Origin: Phytophthora sp. 'mugwort'
Taxonomy: Eukaryota > Oomycota > Peronosporomycetes > Peronosporales > Peronosporaceae
DNA length: 64,000 nucleotides
NCBI GenBank assembly: GCA_033558025.1
Contig: JAUCEF010000007.1
Span: forward strand, 3,162,001 to 3,226,000
Direction: 5' to 3'
Part shown: positions 53,491 through 63,521 of the stretch, in pieces
How positions within the stretch are numbered: position 1 is the stretch's first letter
Layout of the letters: every line of letters starts with the position of its first letter
Notes under the pieces: model-generated
The model's database searches: none
What the model was told of the DNA's origin: nothing
The model's input: the letters and a program-made list of their open reading frames with translations, nothing else
Made by a program: the position numbers and the translations under genes

Positions 53491-54845
53491 AGCCCGTCCT
53501 GTTGGTTCGGTAGTAAGCGGCCAAATTGCGCCGTCTCACAGAGGGACGGAAATTTCTCGGGTGTAGCGCGACTTAAGGTAAAGGCTATTATCTTGAGTCA
53601 GAAATGTTTAGAGTAGGAGCCGTTGTAGTCATCTCACAGCTAACAGGGCACAGGGCGTGTCTGTAAAAAAAGATGGCAAAACCGAAAAAAACGGGAATTG
53701 CGTGGTCGATTTGGTATTTTGCTCATAGCATGCGACGAATTTTCTAAGCTGCATGCCACAATCGCTATAGCATTACTTGGATGCATGTTTCCTGTAGCAT
53801 CGTCAATGCCGGCGATATGGTTGTACGGCCGTTTGGAGTTTTAGACCAATATTTTCGAGATTTAGAGAATCTGAATCGCGAAGAATTGTATCTCCTATTC
53901 GATGCACATCTTCTCCCTCGGATCGCTCCTCTGGGGAAAGTTAAATATTCAAAATGGAGAGCCACCGCGCATGTCGCTCCTTCACTGTCTTGTCCCGGGA
54001 AGGGTTCAGCTTCAACGGTTGATAAACATCGGTGGATATTCTTCGGCCTTGAGCGCTTCCACCCTGTCCAAAATGCTGTCGGCTGGGTAGATCGACTGTG
54101 CGAGTCATGCGTTCGCATACGTCGCTAAGACGCTAAAGTGAGTATGATTACAGTGTGGAAGGATGATGTGGCGTCAGATGCGCAAGATTCCCACAAAGGT
54201 TTCCCCGAAAATCTGATAACACGGAAAGACAACGCAGTGAAGGCGTGTTGTGCCGCTAGTACAGAGAAGAAGTCTGCAGAATTGTCGTGAAAACACCACA
54301 ACCATAGGTTTTGAAACACTAGCTTTCTAATCGTGCTAGTTACGTATACCGGAAAAACCGGATTTTGTCGTTTCTTCGATTCCCACCTTTTTGGCCTCTT
54401 TTCTCCCACTTCTTATGGCACGCCTGTTAAAAGGCAAAGTAGAAGAAAACCGTAGGCACTTGCGTGTCGGGCAAAGTACCACGACAGGACCAGCGTAGTC
54501 TGGAGCAGGACGATCACTCTTGCAGTGCCCGCTGAGCTGCAAAAGCTGAAGTCAGAGAGATCTCTTGCTTTAAGCCACACCGTTCCACATTATATATTCA
54601 ATAGTGCATACTAAAATAATATAAACAACTTGCCTTTGTGTTCAGGTGCGCGGCACCATCTTGATTGCTCTCCCTCCAGCAATTCCGCTATGTATACAGT
54701 CCTTAGTATCCGCCATCGTGCCGTGTTCACAGGCACTGGGCAAACCTCAGCATGGGAAGGCCGCGTGGCCTTACCACAGGATAGTAAACTGGGTGGGGAG
54801 AGGCAGGCTAGGTCCCGGCACTGGTGTCGACCTTGATGCTGGTTT
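53491..54845. other. Unassigned region
   Basis: A 115-codon plus-strand frame (53781-54128: FGVLDQYFRDLENLNREELY, LLFDAHLLPRIAPLGKVKYS) and overlapping minus frames are open together. None carries a family signature. The minus strand at 53520-54150 might hold a decayed protein with a ENIGLKLQTAVQ-like stretch, but I cannot support a call. Confidence 0.35.
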
Positions 54846-54849
54846 CCGT

Positions 54850-55490
54850 TGGCTAATCATTGTCCTCTGCTGCTAAGGTACCGGGTTCCAGTATAGATCA
54901 GCAGACGGCCACACATATGGCTCTTCGCTGTGTGGTCCACAGCGCCTTCGTCCATAAGAGGCGCCATAGCCAGCAGCCTTCTCACTGCATCGGTCGTGCT
55001 CGAACACGGCGAAACTGCTATGAAATGCTCCAATGGAAGGTACCCCTTTAATGATGATATCAAATAGGACGATCAGGAGATCGCCGATGGCAGTCTCAAC
55101 TTCCTGAGTCAACAAGGCCGCGTACTTATGTAGCATTTCGGTGGACATCCTCTTTAGGGCAGTGTGATTTTCGACGGTGGGGTCCGCACAGAAAGAAAAG
55201 GGCAGGTTGCATTGGGTGACGAAGTCGATCCAAAAGAACACGATCTAGCTTATCTGGTCGATGAAGGTCACGAGCGTTCCTGAGTTGAATCCGCTGTTCG
55301 TCATGGCGGCGACGTAGTCGGGGCGCTGCCTCGGCACGTGGTTGAAGAGGTTCGAGTAGCCGATCTTCATATCTTGCTTGCGAACTGCGACACATTGGCA
55401 GAACTCAGTAGGCCCATCATGCGCGTCGAGTTGGGGCGCGAAGAAGAAGGTACAAAGTTGCGTGGCCGTGAACGGGGTTACTAGGCCCAT
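54850..55490 (-). pseudogene. BED-finger hAT-like relic 2, N-terminal part
   Basis: The Met at 55490 opens MGLVTPFTATQLCTFFFAPQ. A BED-like zinc finger follows as CQCVAVRKQDMKIGYSNLFN and HVPRQRP. After a stop and a frame change come VFFWIDFVTQCNLPFSFCAD, NHTALKRMSTEMLHKYAALL and TQEVETAIGDLLIVLFDIII, the helical part before the catalytic core in oomycete hAT-like zinc-finger proteins. Near 55030 SIGAFHSSFAVFEHD resembles the HYVAVFA segment. The rest of the transposase is missing, so this is a truncated relic. Confidence 0.65.
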
Positions 55491-55499
55491 GATTATGCG

Positions 55500-55715
55500 A
55501 GAATGACAGATTTAGAGAGACGTTTAACAGTGTTCACACGGTTGTCCAGCAACCACCCAACGAGTGCGGCGTAGTTACGGGGATTTGGTGGTTGGGAATT
55601 TCAAATTAGGATGGACAATGTAAAAGAGGTTTCCGTAAAAAGTTGTTTTTGGAAAAGGCAATGTCGGTTAAAGATCGGTAAAATAAACTATTGTTTACTA
55701 AAATCAGTCTCTCAA
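55500..55715. other. AT-rich spacer
   Basis: No feature beyond A/T-rich sequence between the hAT-like relic and the C-terminal end of Crypton 1. Confidence 0.4.
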
Positions 55716-55719
55716 AAGT

Positions 55720-57990
55720 AACTTATTGAGGGTATAAGTATATATTGTACTGAAACTGCAATACAATGATTATTTCGGAAGGCCTGGTCAGAATCACAAC
55801 AATAGGCGGCCATATCATGACGACTCCGTCTGTTTTGACAGACCTCCAAGCGAGCGACATCTACGGACGCACCGACCACAAGGAAACGGGTAATATGGCG
55901 TGTTGTATTATAGAAGCGGCCTGAGTGCGCCTTGGCGATGGAGTGACGCGGGGCTACAACTCTACCGATCGCAAGACGTTGGTGGTAGGCGCTGATGAGG
56001 TCATTGAGGCCGCCCTCGTGATACAGCCGACGAAACTCCTTGAGCGCAGCGCTAGGTCCCGTTGACGGTACGTTTCGCGCGCGGAGGTACGCCACGACTT
56101 TGTTTGACGCCAGCTCTCCAAGCTGGCGGACGTTTTCATTGTAGCTCGGCGACGACTCGTCGAGCGCGTATCCGTCTTCAATGAAAGCTTCATGAAGGCC
56201 ACGAGCTGCTTGACGTCCGGCTTCTTGTGCTTGTTAGTACTCAGCCATCCACGCGCAACTGCCATGTACCACGCAAACAAGATGTCGACAAGAGGTAACG
56301 TCTTCGATCGACGTCGGCGCTTCACTGGTACGTTTTCACGTTCATCTCTTGGTCGCTTTGCTTTCACACCGCGGTGTGCTGATGTGTTCTCTCCAGTGTT
56401 GATGCTTGTAGCTTCTAGCAAGTTGACACGAGCCTCGAGGCGACTGTTGACCTCGATTAAGCTTTCTATCAATGCAGTCTGATGATCGAACGCAACTTTG
56501 GCTTTCACGTTTCCTTCCGTCAGGTTGTCCGCCGTGGTGTGAGCGGAAGAATCAGACCTCGTGACCAAGCAAGCGGGTTAGACATGGTCGCACGGCAGGC
56601 CTCGGCGCAGTGCTGGATCGTCGTCATCACTGGCCCCTGCGCGTTGGTCTTCATCAGCGACGGGTAGTGGAGGATGATGGTTGCTGTCAGCATGTATCTC
56701 ACAGCAGCGCAAACGTTGAAGGCCTTGTTACCCAGCGCATGACTCGCGTTGAAGAGCTTGTGACTAACCTCCCTAATCTGTTATTGTGTTGCCGAGTCGA
56801 AGACTTCCAGCGACGGAAGAATAGAGGCTTGTTTTGGCGCCATTCCGCTCAGTACCTTCGCGACTTGATTGTCTTCTTTCGGGATATTGAAGACGTAAGC
56901 GAAGGTTTTGCTCGTCGTGGTCAAGTTCCAAGCTCCGCTATCGAAGATCCACTATGCCGGCAGCTCCGAGGACGCGTTGGCGTGATGGGCACCGCTGCGT
57001 CGAAACAAATGAGAGGTTAGCGGCTCTTCGACTCCAGCGGGTCCAGCGACACGATCGAGCAAGCGGTTGACAAGAGCGTGGATACCAACCGTCGGCGTCG
57101 TGTGGACTGTGCTGCTTCTCGCCGACGCCTGAGAAGAACCTAGGGTGCCGGTGTCCTCAAGCAGGTCCAGCAACGGGATGGAGTCGGTCAGCTCAACGGG
57201 GACGTCTTTCGACTGCACTGGCAAGTGGTTGAGGAGCGCTGCGCACGACGACGCCTGGGTGGTCAATGCGAGCGCAAACACCAGCAGCGGACAAGTCGCA
57301 AAGTCAGCATCGGGGAAGAGCGACAGTGCCTGCTCGTCGGACATCTTCGTAGAGATGAAGCGGATGAAGAACACGCCACCAGCACCTATGGAGAACTGCT
57401 GCTTCCGAACGAAGGTCAGGTCCGAAGCGCGGTCAAACAGGTACCACAAGAGGCATAACAGAGCTACAGCTTGGTTGTCCGAAGCGCAGCTAGCCGTTGA
57501 ATACAGATACCTTGTCATCTTCTTGAGATTCTCCTTCGTGCATGCAACCGCCTTCTTGACAAATCTACCACTTTCGCGCTTGATGCAGTGCTGCTCAAGC
57601 GTGGGGCCCATGCTCAGCAGCTACCGTGCTACAGTGCTGCCTTCGACAGGATACTCGTCTAGGAGTCAGTCTTCATCTGGCGGTAGTATTGAGCGACGGA
57701 GCGGCGCGACAGTTGCTGCCCCCGTGTTCCTGCGTGAAATGCCAGGTACACGCCAAACTTGTCCATCAGCCCCACTAGAATACCACCTGCGCGACGACCA
57801 AAGCCCTAACATGCTCCATGCTCGTGCTCTTAGCGGAGAGAAAAGCGCTCGAACGCCTTCATGGCCATCGCTCTCGCGTGCTTGGTGTTGGCGGGCTTTA
57901 AGTCGTTCACGCTCATCGTTTTGGGTCGGAGAGGCGGCAAATATGCGAGTGATACGTGGCACACCACACGTTTGTAGCACGATACACATA
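55720..57990 (-). pseudogene. Crypton 1 (tyrosine recombinase element)
   Basis: Cryptons encode a tyrosine recombinase that integrates circular DNA copies. Going down from 57990, LMDKFGVYLAFHAGTRGQQL and VAQYYRQMKTD are the N-terminal core-binding part in broken frames. A clean 219-codon frame (57611-56952) follows, starting MGPTLEQHCIKRESGRFVKK. It has LFDRASDLTFVRKQQFSIGA (first catalytic Arg), VFFIRFISTKMSDEQALSLF and LTSHLFRRSGAHHAN (second Arg and His). After a stop, WIFDSGAWNLTTTSKTFAYV keeps the catalytic Tyr, codon at 56895-56897. The C-terminal domain has HQTALIESLIEVNSRLEARV, a basic KRRRRSKTLP, LVDILFAWYMAVARGWLS and YLRARNVPSTGPSAALKEFR. Three or more breaks inactivate it, although all catalytic residues remain. 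Confidence 0.85.
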
Positions 57991-58985
57991 TCGGGGCATC
58001 AGCTCCGGCCAGATACGTCGGAATCGCTCTGCTTCCGGCTGCAACCTCTATTCGCGTTTTTATTGAATAAAACTGAACAAAATGAAGCGATTTGACTCGC
58101 AAAAACCTTTGAAGCTGTTTTTCATTGGCTAAAACGAATCGGAGAAGAATAGGATTGGCTAATATGCACCATAATATGATCAAGTTTGGTCGGAGAGAAT
58201 ATTATTCATCCATACCATACAATCTCCGACCTCCGACGGGCTCCGGCCCGAGCAGAGACAGTCCTAAGTAGTGTAAAGGTTGTGTATTTAACGTGGAGTT
58301 GTGTTTGAGATTAGGGGATCTATGTCAGGATGCGCACCCAAAGGGCGTGCTATAGGGCCGATTAGAGCAAGTCTATAGACGGCGCCACAGGCTCTGAAAC
58401 GGCCTGTGGGCTGAGAAAACGGCTAAAAACTGTTCAGCCTGTTTTCCAGCCTACCACAGCCGCGGAGACATGTGAGCGCTCCAGGACAGACTAGCTAATG
58501 AGGCCGCGCCCGAAAATCGGGGTCCACTATTTAGAGAGCCTGGTCCTTTTAACAATAGATGTTACGCGTAAATACGCCAGCTAGTGAGTGCTTGCACAAC
58601 ACAGGTACTACCTCAAAAATGAGGTTTATTTGAACGGTTGGCTTCTGGCTGCCGCAGAGGCAAAAACAGCCTCACTCTTCTTTTATTTTTCGCAACGGAC
58701 AAGTTGCCCGCCCACCCATTGTCCAATAGTTCGGGCTTACTATATATTTGTGTGTATGCATGGTTGTGCTATACGCGGCCGCCTTTGCTGTTTATGCGTG
58801 GTGTGCTAGCTTGCATCGAGTTTAACATTGCTGTTCCGCAAGGAGATTAAGCTTTGTATTCGATAATGTACTCAATTTTGTTTTTATATGTTCGCGTACT
58901 GTGTTACGAAGTTAACTTCGCTGTTCCATTCGGAGGCTAAGCTTAGTGTTCACTACGGGGTTACCACTCACCTACTAAAGCTCGT
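57991..58985. other. Crypton flank and spacer
   Basis: No gene recognised. ctccgacctccgacgggctc at about 58222-58241 resembles cctccgacccaatacgtcgg upstream of Crypton 2 (about 61780-61800), a possible shared flank motif. A GCCTGT-rich palindromic patch lies around 58385-58445. Confidence 0.35.
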
Positions 58986-58999
58986 ACTACACCTGACAT

Positions 59000-59548
59000 T
59001 TTCTCCTTTCTCGATTGCTGCTTTATTGTTCTGTGTCGTCCAGCGAGTTGTCCTCCACAGCTTCGTCTTTAAAGAATGTCTTGCGGACAAGAAGGCGGCA
59101 CTCTTCCTCGAAGGCAGCGACAAGCTTCTCGTTCAAGTGGGTCTTCAGCTCCCGAGTTGGCTGCCAGTCGACCAGGGAGTACTTAACCCTTTCTCACGCA
59201 TCCAGTTCAGCAACTTGCGAACGTAGTGCACCAGTTCGTTCTCGCGGTTTTTGCCAATGGTCTGCTTCGAGGCGTCGTCATCCGCGTATGCAGAAAGGTG
59301 CAAGCCACTCCCGTACCTCTTTTAGGCCGACCCTGCGCTTCTTCCGTTCGGCTAGCGAGGCGATGATGACGTGGATCGCTTCGGGGAGAAGGCTTGAGGA
59401 GGCGATCGTCGTGTTCATGGTAAGCCGGAGATGACGGATGGCCTCATTACTCACGTGAATCTTGTGCATCTTGCTAGCAGTGCTGGACAGGGTCTTGAAC
59501 TCCTTCGCGGAGCTATCTGCATTCTTCGTAGACCTCGACGCGGACATG
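59000..59548 (-). pseudogene. Unidentified helical protein relic between Cryptons
   Basis: A Met codon near 59547 opens MSASRSTKNADSSAKEFKTL, SSTASKMHKIHVSNEAIRHL and RLTMNTTIASSSLLPEAIHV. VIIASLAERKKRRVGLKEVR follows. After two frame changes come NRENELVHYVRKLLNWMR and ERVKYSLVDWQPTRELKTHL, then NEKLVAAFEEECRLLVRKTF and an acidic end. The product of about 185 residues looks helical and charged, with no signal peptide. I do not recognise a family. It lies between two Cryptons on the same strand and could be a host gene fragment, a Crypton passenger, or an independent small element. Confidence 0.45.
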
Positions 59549-59699
59549 ATGGCAGTGGTGCGCACCGTGGAGTTTGGATAGCAAAGTGCCCATCGTCAAG
59601 AAAATCATCGAGCCAAGTACACATAGCAATGGATGGTGAGGACGACACAGAGGTAAGACATGCGTAACTACGCAGCGGATATTAACTCAATAATATTTG

Positions 59700-61740
59700 T
59701 AGTATGCACAGGGGCAGGGGCAACAATGCGACTGGCGGCTTGAAATTGCTTGCAGTGTTGGATGAGAGTTTAGATGCCGGCCTTGTGAAGATTGCGCATG
59801 AACTTGAGGACGTTCTGAGCTCTGCGGGTAGGAATTTCGTGCTGGGATAGAAACGACGCAGCTCCTTTCAGCGTTTGCGCCAAGCCCCAGTACATCGTCT
59901 CGGTTCTGCGGCGACCTCTAGTCGAGCACGAACCCTTCAGCGAGGAACTGCTTCAAGAATGCAGCGACAAGCTTGCCGGTGGATCTCGTGTGTTTGGTGG
60001 AGCTGTCCGTCGAACTCCAAATGCGAGGCTCCTGGGTGTCCAGGAGAACCATACATCTTGCAGGTATGTCGTTACACCCGTACGGCGCTTTCTGGCTGGT
60101 AGCGCATTGGTTGTGTTCTCACTTGTGCCTTCCATTGCTGGTGCTAGCTGCGCCTTATTGTAGATTTTAGCTTCCATCGTAGAAACGCGAACGTCGAGCT
60201 TGTGGCTGACCTGAATTAACTGCCTAATCAAGGCAGCTTGTTGACGAAAGATGGGGAGCTTAGTGATATCGCTCGTGCTGTCTAGGGCCTTGGCTGTGTC
60301 GGTTTGGGGACTTGCGCTCGTGTTACAGGTCAAGTGCGACGACCAAGATAGAAGGTCGTTGATGGAGTAGCCTTTCTCGATGGCGCATTCTTCAAGTCGC
60401 TTGACAGCAGGGCTATCTGCATTGACACGCTTCAGGGATGGATAATGGCGCATCAGGTAAGCCATGCGCGTGGCGACAACCCTCCCGTTCGCGTTGTACT
60501 TCGCTGTCTTAAGCCCGTAGGATGCGTTGAATAGCGCCGCTGCGACGGTCCGAATCTTCGTCTGGGTGTCGGAGTCGAATGGATCTAGCGAAACGACCCG
60601 ATCGGGATCCCGACCACTAAGGACGCGAGCAACCTTGTCGTCTTCAGACAGTGTGTTGAAGACGCATGCGAAGGCCTTGTTCGTCGCTGTCATGATCCAC
60701 GCCCCTCGGTCAAAAATCCACTGTACACACATACCGGTTCCATTCGCATACTGTGCCCCGCCGCGTCGAAAGGAATGTCATGTCAGACGATGGGTCACAC
60801 CGGCCGGTTTAGCGACTCTCTCCAGGACACGATTGACGCAGCTGTGGATGCCCGACGAAGAGTCAGTTGTCTTGCCTCCATCCGAGCAAGATGCTTGTTG
60901 CGGAACCGCAGATCCTGGCTGGTCGATCAAGTCGATGAAAGGCGTAGCAGGATTCAGAATGGCTTGGGAACGGCATAAGCTGCAGGAAGCTGATTCAGTA
61001 GCGACGCCGCCGGAGAAGCTTGGGTCAACAATGCAAGCGTAATCGCGAGCAGTGGGCACGTGGTGAAGTCATCGTCAGGGAACAGCGAGAGGCCCTGTTC
61101 TTCGGCAGTCTTGATCCGCATGAAGCGCACGAAGAAGATATCGCCCGCGCCAATGGACAGGTTAGCCTTGCGAAGAAGCGTGAGGCCGACGCACGCCCGA
61201 ACAGGAACCAGAATAAGCACAGCAGAACAGCGTCCTGGTAATCTACGGAGGTAACAGCAGTCGAATAGAGATACACTATCATCTGCTTGAGCACGTTTTT
61301 CGTGCACGCAGGAGCTTTTTTTAACAAAGGCCCCCGACTCTCTCGTCAAGCAATAACGTTCAAGAACTTGGTCCTTCTTGAGCAATGTCTTGTCAATAGC
61401 TGCCCGATGCTGAGGGAACTGGTCCAGCAGCCAGTTCTTAGCCTGTCGGCAGTACTGCATGACCGAGGTTTGGGCTAACATCTTGCCATTACGTTCCTCC
61501 TTGAAGGCAAGGTGCATGCCGAATTTCACCACATCTACCAGGACGATTGCGGCACGCTCGCGCTGCATGGCCACTTCTAGGTACTCCCAAGTTACGTCTT
61601 CTTCCTCGAGAACTTACAAAAGAGCGACATTCGCCCTCGCGAGCAAGCGTTGTTCTGGTCGGTGCGAGGTCGTTCAGGCTCTTCTGGCGTCGGGGATGTA
61701 GGAGCTTGGCTATTATTCGAGACATATGCAAATGATTTGG
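59700..61740 (-). pseudogene. Crypton 2 (tyrosine recombinase, catalytic Tyr lost)
   Basis: From about 61740: LNDLAPTRTTLAREGECRSF, then a 206-codon frame with MQRERAAIVLVDVVKFGMHL, SVMQYCRQAKNWLLDQFPQH and RYCLTRESGAFVKK. In a parallel frame come LFGRAS (first Arg), LSIGAGDIFFVRFMRIKTAE and EQGLSLFPDDDFTTCPLLAI. The Arg..His block is frame-broken (FLSTRRGTVCEWNRYV). The long 259-codon frame at 60732-59953 follows with WIFDRGAWIMTATNKAFACV. The catalytic Tyr codon has become TGC Cys (60664-60666). It continues with QLIQVSHKLDVRVSTMEAKI and ARKRRTGVTTYLQDVWFSW. A LKQFLAEGF-like end runs to about 59700. Inactive for several reasons. Confidence 0.85.
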
Positions 61741-62462
61741 AATTTTGTAGAGGGATATCAGTAACTTCAGGACTCCCTCCGACCCAATACGTCGGAGGTG
61801 TGGGTGTGCGCTCTTACCAATCCGGGATCTATCTACTTGGTCAAAATTGATCGCGTAGTTCAATTTGATTCGCTAAAACAAGATCAAATGCCATGGCAGC
61901 CAATCTATTGGCCAATAACATCAATAGTAAGTTCGTGTATAGCCGGAGATGTGATGATATTCATCCATATTCATTCCGACAGGAAATATTTCTTGCAAGG
62001 TTTCCCGACAAACTAGAAAGCACCCCCTGTTTTTGTCGCTTGGTCCGTGAAACATGTGATGTGCTTAATTCCAAACACTTACACTCATTCAAGACTTGCA
62101 TCCAAGTTTATTTGAGATTGCGGTTGTGCTGAGTGCTTGGCTTGGGCATACGGTGAACCTGGCCATACATGTACATTTACATATACCGGTACACGTTTTA
62201 GCAATGCTGTTTCGGACTGAAGCGAAAATATCGGGGAGTATAACTGCTGCGCATTATTCTCGAGAACCGTTTTGCGTACGGTAACTTGAAACTACCAAAA
62301 AAAACTGCATACCTGATATTGTGTCACACGCGTGAACGAAACGTTTGTTTGAGGGTGAAGAAGTTTTGTGTGTGCTAAGGTAGTTATATTCACCTGTGGA
62401 TAAATCGCTTTTTCAATGGTGGAGATGGTGTAAGGCTGTCAAGGAAAGTCAGATACCTTTTA
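61741..62462. other. Crypton 2 upstream flank, AT-rich
   Basis: No gene seen. cctccgacccaatacgtcggag at about 61780-61801 contains a short palindrome (tccgac..gtcgga). The remainder is A/T-rich with only short frames. Confidence 0.4.
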
Positions 62463-62750
62463 TCACGGAAGCAAAGGAAGCGTCATCTTGAAAGTGACGA
62501 ATATACTGTTCGAGTCTATCGCCGGCATTCCGATGTGGCGGCAGTCGTCAATATCAGCAACACACGTTGAGAATCCCTTTCGTGATAAGTCGCGCCAGTC
62601 TCTTCGCCTTGCGAGGCGGTTACAGCAGCTGCTGCTCATCGGCTTGATCCTCATCCAAATTACGAGTCTTCTGCCGAATAAGCGGTACATTGTAGGCATT
62701 GGAGTGGTGAGAGCCACCATCTTGGACTTGGCAGCAGGTGGCGTCGGCGT
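62463..62750 (-). other. Downstream extension of the secreted-protein gene, decayed
   Basis: The frame of the secreted protein stops at 62751 and then stays open to 62463 (PPAAKSKMVALTTPMPTMYR). A second frame gives HHSNAYNVPLIRQKTRNLDE and DQADEQQLL before a stop, which looks more like folded protein. The original gene may have been longer and lost its end by a frameshift or nonsense change. There is no second signal peptide. Confidence 0.35.
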
Positions 62751-63446
62751 TTACGTCGACATCGGTGTTGACTTGGGCTTGTGTGTATCTGAATGAAACG
62801 TAGCCGACACAGGCGTCATTTTTGAGCTACATATAGTCGTTGTAGCTGGTGTTACCTTTGGTGTTGCCGTCGTGGTGGCGGGTGTAGTCTTGGCTTTGTT
62901 CGTCGTGCTGCTGGGGTAGCTTTCAGCTTGGCCTTGGTCGGAAAAAGGAGCCGACTTTGTAGCTGCTGGCGTGCCCTTCGGCTTGGCCGCGGTAGGAGAA
63001 GGAGCCGCCGCTGTCATTGGTTTCGTCGGTGCAGGGGTTGCCTTCGTACCTGCTGGAGTAGGCTTATGCGGTGTTTTCGCCTTAGCGGGAGCTGGCGTGG
63101 CCTTCGAGTAGCCCGTGGTTGTCGAAGCGGGTGGCACCACCGGAGCGTGGCCCAGAATTCGGTGAAGGTGGGCCTCTTGTAGAGTACAGGGAGCCGTCTT
63201 GGTGTCGTTCTTTTGGTGGCGGGGGTGATAGTACTGCGGTTTGGTGTTGTCCGCAGGTCCCTGCTGCTGGGGTGAACCCATCGCTTTTAGAGCGCGGACC
63301 GATGTCCACGAGGCCTTTTCGTTGTGACAAGGTTGCGAAATGAGAAGGTCGTCGACGGAAGTTTGGTAGGCGAGTGTTCTGGGAACACTGAGGGCGGTTA
63401 TAGCAAGCATGGCCAAAGTGGCGAAGAAGGAGTACGAAATCTTCAT
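62751..63446 (-). CDS. Secreted Thr/Pro/Lys-rich mucin-like protein
   Basis: I prefer the Met at 63446 to an earlier in-frame Met at 63476, because it gives a typical signal peptide: MKISYSFFATLAMLAITALS then VPRTLA, with likely cleavage after Ala before YQTSVDDLLISQPCHNE. The mature part has a single Cys early on. It then runs into a long disordered region of repeats such as TPAPAKAKTPHKPTPAGTKA, TPAPTKPMTAAAPSPTAAKP and TTPATTTATPKVTPATTT, good O-glycosylation substrate. About 231 residues in all. Such proteins are common as wall-associated or apoplastic proteins of oomycetes. No RxLR or LxLFLAK motif follows the signal peptide. It is the best host-gene candidate in the window. A frameshift within the repeat region cannot be excluded, because a second frame is also open there. 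Confidence 0.6.
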   Translation of the reverse strand: MKISYSFFATLAMLAITALSVPRTLAYQTSVDDLLISQPCHNEKASWTSVRALKAMGSPQQQGPADNTKPQYYHPRHQKNDTKTAPCTLQEAHLHRILGHAPVVPPASTTTGYSKATPAPAKAKTPHKPTPAGTKATPAPTKPMTAAAPSPTAAKPKGTPAATKSAPFSDQGQAESYPSSTTNKAKTTPATTTATPKVTPATTTICSSKMTPVSATFHSDTHKPKSTPMST

Positions 63447-63521
63447 GGGCAAGCTGGAGTCGATTGTGTTGAACATGCGCGGCCGGAAGCTAATTCAAAA
63501 GTGACAAGGCGTGATATGTAG

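Noticed and set aside
57145..58095. 316-codon plus-strand frame
   Set aside because: It is the antisense shadow of the Crypton 1 recombinase, which explains the region with catalytic motifs on the minus strand.
60527..61042. 171-codon plus-strand frame
   Set aside because: Shadow of Crypton 2 on the opposite strand.
62640..62720. RxLR effector
   Set aside because: No RxLR sequence proper, no signal peptide in that frame, and the frame is short.
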